The notes under the pieces are model-generated. The model was given only the letters and a program-made list of their open reading frames with translations, had not been told where the DNA came from and ran no database searches. A stretch of 30,393 nucleotides of DNA from Phallusia fumigata (lineage: Eukaryota > Chordata > Ascidiacea > Phlebobranchia > Ascidiidae), in assembly GCA_008931825.1 (NCBI GenBank), contig QXVZ01007205.1, positions 1 through 30,393 on the forward strand, written 5' to 3'. Both the position numbers and the translations under genes were made by a program. This document shows, in pieces, positions 1 to 9,412 of this stretch. The first letter of the stretch is position 1; every line of letters begins with the position of its first letter.

Positions 1-179
1 TTTTAAGGCAGATAAACAGAGCGTTTACGGATTAAAGATAATCCGCTAGTGGTCAATCAAAAAATATTTATTGGAGGTGTATTCAAACTTAAAATAAAAA
101 ACAGGACATTCTATTCTACAAATACAACCTAAATTTTACAAATATTATTTTTACATTTTACCCACAATTTGTACATTAC

Positions 180-3100
180 CTGTCTGCGGTTGAAAACGCG
201 GCGTTAAGATCCCGTAAATTAATCTCCTCTGAACCGCTTAGTTGCATTCGAAGTAAACTCAGTAACTTTTCATCAACTTCACTGCCTTGTACATGATTTC
301 GCAACTTTGAAGGGGCCTTTTGTTGTCCGTGGTCTTGGACAGGCGGCGTTTGTGGTACACTGGACTGCCGGTGACTCCTGCAACAAAATGTTTTAAAACA
401 AACCTTGTTTTTGGTAGGGGTACAGATATGGGCGCTGGCAGAAAATTTTCCGGGAGGGAGCAAATATTAATACATACATACATTTTCATTCATATGATTT
501 TTTTGATAGAACACAAAATACTAGAGTACATTTTTCGAAATTCCGGGAGGGGGATTGCCCCTCTTGCCCCTACGTGCCGGCAAAATGTTTCGCTGTAGCC
601 CAGACCTGCACAACTCAAAACAACGCAATGGTCACAACACAAAAATATGTTTCGCTGACCGCATTTTAACGTATTTGAAAAATTTAGATAATGTGACGGT
701 CAAAAACGAATACTAACGAAAATTTCGTCAATTACTACAGCAATAATAAAAAGTGAGATCACGCAATACAGCACCTGTTTAAAATTTAAGTAATACACCA
801 AAGTCACATGTTTTTTTTGGGGTAAATGTAAAGTGTCTAAATATTTTGTGGGCCACATAAAAGCTGTATGTTATGCAGGTCTGCAGTAACCTATACTTTT
901 AACAGATGGTTTCAGTCGACCTAGACTATGTAATGGAAATAAAGAAAACATTAAAAATATTCCTGAAGTTATTAATATGGTATAAACTGCCAACACACAA
1001 CAGTTTGGGCCTCTATATCGGAAAAGATTGCAATGCAAGTTTACGCCCAGGGGAAGAAACATAAATATTTGTTTGATAACACATGATCTTTGTATTACAC
1101 TGGTCAATTTCACCATTTAACTGAGGTCAACTTAAGCTTCGAATTAACAGACGACAATGTGACATTAATAAATGATGAGCTGATGCTAAATATTTGTTTG
1201 TTAAGTCCACAAAATATTATCCCTTATATAAGCACCCTCCAAATATGCCATCTCCAGACAATGGGTGACTGTACAAACCACTTAAGCTTACTGTGTGTGT
1301 GTATGGGTAAGTGATGGACAGCTATAACAGTCAAAGGTATATATCACATATCAATTCAAAATGTTCAAAATGTCTAAAATACTGTAACAATGCCACTGTC
1401 CTTACATATTTGCTTTATCTTTTTTTGCCGACAGTGACATGCATGAAGACAGAAACTGCAAAAGTTTTTCATAGTTGACTGATCTTGCTTCTTGTCTGTC
1501 TACAAGACAAATAGTTGAATTTGCAGTACAGTTATTTGTCATTAAATTGTAACTTAGTTTGCAAACCTCTAAATTTGTGAAATAGCAGTTTCAAAGTAGA
1601 CATTTTGATTGGAAGATCATATCGCATGGCAACGAGGTTGAGCTGGGCTTCATTTACAAAGCCTGTCAAGTGTCTATCAAAACCAGTCAATTCAATGTAC
1701 ATGTCCCTGTTAACGATACAACAAATGGTTAAATGTTGTACAATAAACACCTTGTGTGAGTACAGTCCCTTTGTGTTCAGAAAAAAGTTCACAATCGGTA
1801 ACATAAACATATGATGCCAGAACACAAAATTTAGTACTGGTTGCTTTAATTAAACACTGTTTATGTACTGTTTATTCAATGGTTTTTCACTGCTAATTGC
1901 CAAAAATAAACAAACTAACTTTAGCTTGTCATGTCTAAATCCATGCATTTGATTTAAAATAAGAGATTCCAAGGAAGCATCATCATCTTTTTGTTGATGT
2001 TTAAAAGATTCTCTGTATGCATCATTTTTTGAAAACTCATTTGGATGTGCTGCGGTGTTGCCTAAAACACAAAGTGAGATATTTGTTGCAAATTAGACAT
2101 TATATTTCACTTGATTGGGGTAATGGTAAAATATTTCTGAGGACAAAAACTTACCTGGAGGCTGTGATGTCCCAATAGGAGGTAGAACTGGATGTTTGTT
2201 TAAAAGAGGAATTCCATGCCGAAATGATCTACTTCGATCACCATTAGGTGAAGTGTATGATGTCACCTGTAAAAATAAATTAAATGTATTCAGATGTTAG
2301 ACTTAGGTAGAATGGATTATTGGCTTTAGCTGAGTAAACTGCAAATCAAACAAATGCATTAAATAAATCAGCTTTCATTGGTTGTGTGGCAAAAAGTTAT
2401 TGGACAACATCTTGGATTGACTAGTCCAAGATGTCTGGTAAAAATTTTTTATAATTTTACAGAGTTACTAAAACAAAGGCAACAGAAAAACAGCAATAAA
2501 ACATTAGAAATTATAAGGTGATGCAACATAAAAGTAGATGTGATTTAAAATCGTTTCAAATACTGAGGTCCATTTACATGTTTTTTAATGCAAGCACAAA
2601 AAACAAGAGCAATTTGCCAATAATACAAACTCTTATACCTACAGTTTACTTGACACATATTGATCTTTTTAAAACACACATGTTGCTAACAAGTGTATAT
2701 TTATTGTACACACTAATATATCTTATGACCTGTCTTGCAAGTTGATGTTGCTTTGCAGTATCAAAACCAAGCTGAAGATCAGAAAACTCATAACTTCTAA
2801 AGAGAGGTTGAGTTAGCATAGAAGGTGTACCATGTGGCCCCCTTGGTGGTGAAATTTTATTGTCTGTCTTTAGCCTGGAAATCATATTTGTGTAAAATAG
2901 GTGTCTTTATTTATGCAGTACATACTGCTATAATGTTCTTTACAAAAAATTATTACATGAAACAAAATAAGTAAAACATACACTTGCGAAATATCCAAGG
3001 TCAGCATGGTTATGTTTATCTAGCTGTATAATTGCAGTAATAAGTTTACAACTCTGCAAATAATTACCCGGATGCTGAATCGTCATTTTCTGCCAATATT

Positions 3101-3186
3101 TCAACACGTTTTCCCCCTACTATTTTAACTTCCAAAACAGGCGTGTTGTCCGTTCCAAAAGGTGCATTTTGCGTTACCCAATTCAT
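180..3186 (-). CDS. Unrecognised multi-exon gene, possibly EF-hand-like, 3' end beyond the left edge
   Basis: Five exons read leftward: 3186-3068, 2874-2730, 2266-2155, 2061-1920 and 377-180. All have GT-AG borders and compatible phases (2, 0, 1, 2, 2), giving about 238 codons without a stop. The start is the first ATG after an in-frame stop. The N-terminus contains VLEVKIVGGKRVEILAEN, followed by a low-complexity polar stretch with GIPLLNKHPVLPPIG. The last visible exon has DEKLLSLLRMQLSG and EINLRDLNAAFSTAD, which reads like the helix leading into an EF-hand, and ends at a strong donor (CAG/GTAATG), so the gene continues out of the window. The KIVGGK segment and EF-hand-like end loosely recall animal C1orf87-type proteins; that is memory-based and weak. 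The 1,542-bp intron between exons 4 and 5 may hide further exons. Exon structure is fairly secure; function is unknown. Confidence 0.6.
378..1919 (-). other. Long intron of the leftmost gene, no coding signal seen
   Basis: This 1.5-kb stretch lies between the fourth and fifth exons of the leftmost minus-strand gene. I see no conserved reading frame, RNA gene or mobile element in it. The flanking phases (2 and 2) agree without an additional exon, but one could be missed. Confidence 0.5.
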
Positions 3187-3607
3187 CAGGCTACTTGGTA
3201 CTGTTGGAGGCTTAACCTTGATATTCCGTGTTCAAACTCTTATACCTTTTATTTAAAAATTGAGACTGACATATTGTACACTATGGGCTCCATCATAGCC
3301 TGGTAAACACGCTTAACACAAATCCCACACTTGGTATTAAGTGCGGTGCTTGGAGTTGTAGCAACTATTTTAACAACGTCGCAAACGTAATCACCAACCG
3401 TTGTGTAAATCAATATTTGATTTTGTGATCATGGAATACCGTTCATGCAACGTGTGATCTATAATATGATTTAGCAGATTGATATTCAGACTTACAGCAC
3501 CACAAACCTAGCAAACCACTTTGCAACTTACTAATAGTTGTCCAGTGAATACATAGATAATCAACTGTAACGATGCCAAGTATGCAATAGAGGATGCACG
3601 ATTTAAT
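3187..3607. other. Upstream flank of the leftmost gene, no feature seen
   Basis: AT-rich sequence between the minus-strand start codon at 3186 and the minisatellite. It should contain the promoter and 5' UTR of the leftmost gene, but I recognise no specific element. Confidence 0.4.
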
Positions 3608-3905
3608 TTGAGCACATTTTTTCAAAAATGTGCAAGCACCGAAATGTGCGCGCACAATCTGTGCACATTTTGTCGAAAATGTGCAGGCACCGAAATGTGC
3701 GCGCACATTGTGCGCATTTTTTCGAAAATGTGCAGGCACCGAAATGTGCGCGCACATTTTGTGCACATTATATCGAAAATGTGCATGCACCGAAATTTTC
3801 GAAAAAGTGCAAGCACCGAAATGTGCGCACACAATTTGTGCACATTACTTTGGAAATGTGCAAGGACCGAAATGTGCGCACACATTTTGTGCACATTATC
3901 GAAAT
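3608..3905. repeat. Minisatellite, about 50-bp unit, roughly six copies
   Basis: The core GCACCGAAATGTGCGCGCAC recurs with its GAAAT starting near 3641, 3692, 3741, 3792, 3818 and 3868, so spacings are about 50, 50, 50, 26 and 50 bp. The 3792 copy is truncated and followed by a half-length interval. Each unit carries self-complementary blocks such as TGTGCGCGCACA and TGTGCACA, so single strands could fold into hairpins. The unit length is not a multiple of three and lacks stops, which leaves long frames open on both strands; these are artefacts. Similar GTGCGCACATT words occur in the small element at 5021-5152. Confidence 0.9.
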
Positions 3906-3955
3906 TTTTTACGGGCACAATGTTTCAAATGTGTGTAAGAGCTTGGCGAGTGTGA

Positions 3956-4199
3956 ATATTAACAGGTGTTCCCCGAATAACCAAATGACGATTTTCGGCT
4001 GATTAAAAACGGCATGCTCTTTGTAGAATAGCTATCGCCAATGTCGCCAATGTACCGTTTGATCACAGCTTAAAAAATAGAGGTTTAATCAAGTACCGTC
4101 AGGGACTTTTTTGAAATATTAATTCGGATAGAGTGGATATTTGCTGTATAGTTATGATGAAGAAACGTGAATATACCACATTATAACTTGTTTTATTGC
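3956..4199. other. Intergenic, nothing recognised
   Basis: Short AT-rich interval between the minisatellite and the hAT-type element. No gene, RNA or repeat is evident. Confidence 0.4.
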
Positions 4200-4554
4200 C
4201 TTTACACCAGTGGTTCTCAAACATTTTTAAATTATTTGCACAACGATCCCCCTGCAGTTTTTTCGATGACTCGCGGTTCACTTTAACTCAAATAATTTTT
4301 ACTTCATCACTCACCCACACCAGCAACGCTTTGTGTAAGCCACAATCGCATCCACAAAGCAAGCATTGTCACAAAGGCCACAATNACAAAGCAAGCATTG
4401 TCACAAAGGCCACAATCAATGCTGCATATAAAACGTACACCCGTAATGTATCTGTAGTCACGCGAAATAACATCGACCAAGTGAGACCAAAGACGCTTCG
4501 CGGTCCCCCCAAAATTGCCTTACGGACCCCACTTTGATAACCACTGCTTTACAC
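4200..4554. mobile_element. hAT-type non-autonomous element (MITE) with perfect 8-bp target-site duplication
   Basis: The element spans 4208-4546. It starts CAGTGGTTCTCAAA and ends TTTGATAACCACTG; the ends are near-perfect terminal inverted repeats of the kind seen in hAT superfamily elements. It is flanked by identical 8-bp direct repeats CTTTACAC at 4200-4207 and 4547-4554, the target-site length expected for hAT transposases. It is about 339 bp, has no coding capacity and contains a direct repeat around the N at 4385. The internal part near 4430-4530 resembles 23930-24145, suggesting at least one older relative in this window. Confidence 0.92.
4353..4416. repeat. 32-bp direct repeat split by a single N
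   Basis: CACAAAGCAAGCATTGTCAC plus the following 12 bases occurs immediately before the N at 4385 and again, less its first base, immediately after it. The same pattern (duplicate on each side of one N) recurs elsewhere in the window, so this may be an assembly join rather than real biology. Confidence 0.85.
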
Positions 4555-5020
4555 TGAGATTTTACTCGTTTTTAACGGTATGTTTTAACGTTCATAATTT
4601 TAATCGCATTGTTGTTTGGCGTTTCATCATGTTTGGTCGATTTTACTGCACAAAGTATTCCGTTCATAAAAAACAATCGCCTTTTGGGGTACCTAATGGG
4701 GTGATAAAGTTAAAGGAGATAAATTATATCGTTGTAAACAAAATTTGAATATGGTCACCTGATCACCCTATGGTTAACCCAAACGGCTTGGATTTTAACT
4801 TGCAGACGACGCATGTAAACAGGGTTAATGTGACGAATGTGCTTTTTTTATTTTTGTGCCGTAAAATGTGTACTTTTACCCAAATATTATGTCCGAAATT
4901 CAGGGTTTTACCTGCAAAAATTTGTAGTTTCAAGGTATTGGTCCCAATTTAATATAGTTGCAAATTTTCAGCGCCTAAATCCCACTAGATCAAAAGATAT
5001 TCACTGATTTGTTTGTTTGC
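4555..5020. other. Intergenic, nothing recognised
   Basis: AT-rich sequence with no splice-supported coding frame, RNA gene or repeat that I can support. Confidence 0.4.
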
Positions 5021-5152
5021 AGGGGCGTGCAAGACGCTTTTTAGTATAGTGGTACACAGGTACCACAATGCGCACATTTTTCATCTGCACATTGTGCACT
5101 TTTTACGTGTGCGAATTTTCGCGCACAATGTGCGATAAAAGTTCGCATCCCC
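5021..5152. mobile_element. Small inverted-repeat element (possible MITE) related to the minisatellite
   Basis: The left end CAGGGGCGTGCAAGAC and the reverse complement of the right end (ACGGGGATGCGAACTT) match imperfectly, giving about 130 bp with terminal inverted repeats. The interior has nested palindromic words (GCACATTGTGC, TTCGCGCACAATGTGCGA) like those in the minisatellite at 3608-3905. I could not identify a convincing target-site duplication. Confidence 0.45.
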
Positions 5153-6152
5153 GTCTCGGTAAGTCAGTCAACGTCACCAGTATATGGTTTAACGACTGAT
5201 AAAAAACTGGGACATACTGGCCAACTGCGCGGGACGCTGGCGTTCAAACCGGGACAGTCCCTATCCTAAAACTAACTTCACTTTCCTAAGGAAATCTTGT
5301 GGATTTTGTGCCCTATTAGGAGTTTAGACAACAAGACCAATTTGTTGTAACAATTGCGATGAAAAGCATACTGTATTAGTGTGCGAAAAAAACACCTGAT
5401 AAAACGCATTTAAAGTCATGATGAAACATAATGGGAACACACATGGGTAGAAGGTTATATGAAACAAAAAACATTGAGTTGAAATGAAGGCGAAACTGTA
5501 AACAAGATAATTTACCTGAGCCCAAGTCTTTATTAGAAACCTTGGCAAAACTCATCAAAGGCATGGTAAACCAAATTTTGGTGGGGTTCAAATACTTTTA
5601 GAGAAAACTACTTCAATGTACAACTAACATTTTTTTAACAAGATTTGAACTAGTACCAGGATAAAGAAAAATGTTTGACCAAAAGTTTATCAGAAGGTAT
5701 TTTAATGAAACTTTTGGATCAGTTGTTAAGTTACGTACACACCACAGAACAGATTCAAAAACCAATTGGAGGCAGTCATTTTCGTTACCCACCATAATGG
5801 AGTAAACTGTACCGAAATTGAACATATATAGTAAGCAGTTTAACTCACTGAAAAAAAAAACAGCATTTGATCTTAATGGGTTAGAAAGAACTAATATGAA
5901 CTTTCATCAGCAAAAAGACATTTACACAAAAGAAAGCACCCCTGTTGTAATGGTACACAAAATAAAGTTTAGTGTTTCCTTATTCACAAGGGGTTTCAGT
6001 GCATTTTTCAGTCTTAATTAGGAAATACAGTATAATTGGCATGAAACAACTAATCAATGTTTATGGCATAGAAATATGTACGTTGATTGCACTGCAGCAT
6101 TTGCGAAATTATAGTTTTGGAAAAAACGCCACGCAAAGGAAGACTTATACCA
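5153..6152. other. Intergenic, downstream of the oxidase gene, nothing recognised
   Basis: About 1 kb 3' of the oxidase stop codon on the minus strand. It must contain that gene's 3' UTR, whose end I cannot place. No other coding or repeat signal is supported. Confidence 0.4.
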
Positions 6153-9053
6153 CTAAAGTTTTGCAAATTCATTCGATGCCAAATATTTTTGCACAAGGGC
6201 ACTGGTTTGCATTGCACAACCCCAGTGGATTGTCACTCCAGATCCACCATGCCCATAGTTGTGCACAAGTGCTACATTTTTTCCATTGACTGACATTTTA
6301 GTCAGTTCAAGTCTAAAAAAACAAAATTCTTAAATGGCTCAAGTAGATATTGGACACAGCTTTATCATGTTTGGCTTTAGTTGTATAAAGTAAACATATC
6401 TTTGGAAAACTTGATTAAGTTGTTTTGCGGTAATAATGCTAGAAACCGCAACTATTTATAGAAAAAAGTGAAATTTTAAGTGAACTAATTTGCTGTATTT
6501 TGCTATTTACCAAATATGCATACCTTACACATGACCTCCTTGGACGCAGTCCAACTTTTGACCCTATGACTTCGCTGTGCTTTAGACTTGGCTCCAGTTC
6601 ACAGCACCGCTTAAATATTTCTTTTCTGTCAAACTCATTTACCTCCAAACTGTAGTTTCCTAGGAAAAACAATTGACTGATTACAAACATAATCACAAAA
6701 AGACAAAAAAAAACAACATAAAGGCTGAACTAGGTTTTATGTATGTACCCTAGAAACGTTCCAAAAATAGGCTTTTTTGTTATTGTAACAGGGTTTTTGA
6801 AATTGTACATTAGCCATTTTAGCATTAAAAATGTGTGGGCGATTACATCCCATTGTAAAAAATACTTTTCCAGGATGTAAATACATTTTTACCTTTAAAT
6901 GCATAAATAAAAAAGTAGCATAAGGTTGTGGGTAGTAACTATAAATATGACTCTGTTCAAATGTGTTACCCATCTGGTGAGTTCCCCCAAGGACAACATC
7001 AGTTAGACGTGGCAGAATGTATGTGTCTTCACCATATAATTGGAAAAATTTGATCCATGGTGCTTTGACAACAATGATCTACAACACACAAACATAAATG
7101 TTAGAATTCAAGATGTCAATAAAAATGTGAACAATTCCTTTTTTACTTCTTTTGGGATAACCTTGTTTCCTTCATTTTAGGCTAACTTGTTGAAAAAAAT
7201 TGTGCGCTATTAAGCTTTGTACGGTGATGTTTTAAACACTTGAACTTGTAAACAAGGTTTAAATGGCAAAAATCAAGTAAAGCAAATTTTAACAAAGATT
7301 TGTTGAAAACTTGTGTAAAGAATGTCCCAGGGGTTGTAAACAATGTTCTTAGTAAAAAGAAAATGAAAACTAGAAGGGTGGCTCACCATACATAGACATT
7401 CTAGAAACACTATTACCTGATTTAAAAAGAGGATATATTCCCCACATTATTTTGCATTGGGTCTTATATTAACCTGAGCTTTTATTATGATGGGTTTGTT
7501 TCTGCTGGCAGAAACACATGGATCCCCACACATGCAAAGTTGTACATTATGCGTTTTTCTGGATATGTCAGGATTTAGGCATAAAAAAATCAATCAGTGC
7601 ATCACAATAACATGTTCTACAAACTGTGCGAGTTACATCCAGTTTGCTTAACTGCTTAACTGCTGGGGCTTTAGGGTAAAACACAAATTATTGCACCACT
7701 ATGGCATGTTAGACATTTGAAAAACGTTTTACTGTTTTGGGGCTAGCGGGCTAACTACTGGGGCTATTGGGTCAAATGAAACAGATTGCACAACTTTATG
7801 ATCATATATACCAGCTGTGAAAGCTTTATACAACTCCACCAAACATTTCATGGCAAAACGACATGGACAAGCTCGGGGTAGAAAAACAAAAACAAAAAAC
7901 ATAGTGAAAACAATATGTGTCCCCCACAGGAAGGGGACCCATAATGAGCCACATAGCTAATACAATTTTTTTTCCACCTCACCTCTCTAACCATACATAA
8001 GTTACTGAAAAATCTTAAGAAGAACCTCAGTAACTGTTTGATAATTAAAGCGATTACAAATGAATACAAAAAACATAGCCGAAAATCATTGTGGGTAAGT
8101 TAAGTTTTATGATTATTTAACAGAACACCTGCAACCATGCCATCTTACACTGTTTAAGAAACTCAACATTGTATAAAGATTATAACCTGGCCTCGATCAG
8201 GCAGCATGTCGTCAGAGGGAATTAGTTTCCTAGCCTCAATTCCTGTGCAGTTTATTACAATGTCAAATCCATCAACATCCTCCAAATTTTCAACATGCTT
8301 TTGCAACAGAATTCCACCTGGTAAAAACAATGCTAAAGTTACAGGAAGTTGAAGTCAGACAAAACTAGATGTTAGAACTGAAGTAAAATACCAAGTTTCT
8401 TAACTTCCGTCATCAACCATGGCAAGTACTTCAAACACTCGCATGTGTATGTGGTCATGTGATGGGCAGTGCCCTTGCAGTGTAAATACAGTTCCTTCTC
8501 CCTAGCGCCAACTTCACGAAAGTTTGGAAAATGTTTACCAACAGACTCAGGTAATTCGGACTCCACAACATAACCAGAAAGTGGTGCAATTCCTAAAGAA
8601 GGCGAGTATTTGTTGAATGATGTATTTACACAAACAGTACAGTGTAGCACTAGTCTTGCACATAAAAAACAAGGTAAATGTTGCCAATGCAAAACGTTTA
8701 TTAGTATGCCAGTGAAAGTATATACCTATCTCAAAAGCATCATCTCTTTTGTGAAGCTCACAAAGTCTGTCTAGAGTTTGTTTAAACCACAATTCAAGCT
8801 GATGTTGGTCTCCACCACATGCATACGGAAATATAAACCCAGCTGAAATATCCGCTGTCGTGTCAGGAGAAAATTTGCTTGAATATACAGTCACCTAAAG
8901 CACAAAAACCTCTAAATGTTGGATGATAACCTAGAAGCATGGTTTACCTACCTGGGAATTTGGTATATCTTGTAATATTTTATAGGCACTTGACAGTCCA
9001 ATTACTCCACCTCCAATGACACACACTTTTGGTCTGAAAACTGCACTGGACAT
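6153..9053 (-). CDS. D-aspartate/D-amino-acid oxidase family flavoenzyme, complete, 7 exons, 335 aa
   Basis: Exons 9053-8952, 8894-8726, 8592-8392, 8317-8187, 7078-6970, 6659-6524 and 6312-6153 have GT-AG borders, join in phase and total 1,008 nt, close to the usual 340-347 aa. The family oxidatively deaminates D-amino acids with FAD, releasing 2-oxo acid, ammonia and H2O2 in peroxisomes. Visible: the N-terminal FAD-binding [33 protein letters not shown] and GLRPRR (its first Arg matches the substrate-carboxylate Arg), plus the C-terminal family signature [19 protein letters not shown]. The protein ends in -AKL, a canonical PTS1 peroxisomal signal. Motifs [10 protein letters not shown] and RCCELEPSL look more like D-aspartate oxidase than D-amino-acid oxidase. 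However, the loop after APW (FFQLYGED) lacks an obvious Arg where DDO has its side-chain-binding Arg, so substrate is unresolved. Confidence 0.95.
7079..8186 (-). other. Long fourth intron of the oxidase gene, holding a dispersed repeat
   Basis: This 1,108-bp intron is several times longer than its neighbours. Around 7680-7950 it contains sequence related to 13872-14090, so its length is probably due to an inserted repetitive element. I see no exon inside it, and the phases on either side agree. Confidence 0.7.
7799..7955. repeat. Dispersed repeat copy A
   Basis: Shares with 13872-14090 the words TACCAGCTGTGAAAG, CCACCAAACATTTCA, ATGGACAAGCT, GTGAAAACAATATG and GGAAGGGGACCCATAAT (or slight variants) in the same order. 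Copy B has about 70 extra bases. The upstream phrase TTTTGGGGCTAGCGGGCTAAC (about 7735) also has a counterpart in copy B. I could not define ends or a transposon class. Confidence 0.7.
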
Positions 9054-9412
9054 TTCCAAACTCTTTGTTTCCGATCAGAAACACGAAAATTGTAAAATAT
9101 AAAACTGGCANATTTACCGCCACAATGTGCCATGGGACGAAATTCAAATTGAATGCTACATGGAAACAGAGCGTTTGTGAGATAAGGAAACGTGCTGTTT
9201 CCAGTGTTGTTAGGTTAGCGATTAGTCCATTTTTTGAGGTATTTATCCTAACTTTAAAAAGTTTAACCGGGCAATCATGAGGCCGTATTTTTTTGTAACT
9301 GCACAAAAGCAGTTTTGTTGCCAACTTAAAATCCTATGATACCCTTGATAGATCTTTGTTAAAAACAGTAGTTTTATTTATTTTTATTTTGAGGTGTTTT
9401 TTAATATTATAG
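9054..9412. promoter_or_regulatory. Putative bidirectional promoter between oxidase and fucosyltransferase genes
   Basis: The start codons of the minus-strand oxidase (9053) and the plus-strand fucosyltransferase (9413) face away from each other across only 359 bp. Both transcription starts should fall here unless 5' UTR exons lie elsewhere. No TATA box or other specific site stands out. One N at 9111 marks an uncertain base. The regulatory role is inferred from geometry alone. Confidence 0.4.

Noticed and set aside
3608-3905. CRISPR-like array
   Set aside because: The spacing is even, but the intervals are the same diverged repeat rather than unique spacers, and the surrounding genome is eukaryotic.
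3443-4002. Several overlapping long open frames on both strands
   Set aside because: They are created by the minisatellite, whose unit lacks stops in every frame. The predicted peptides are just the repeat (MCAH.. / CAHF..) read in different registers.
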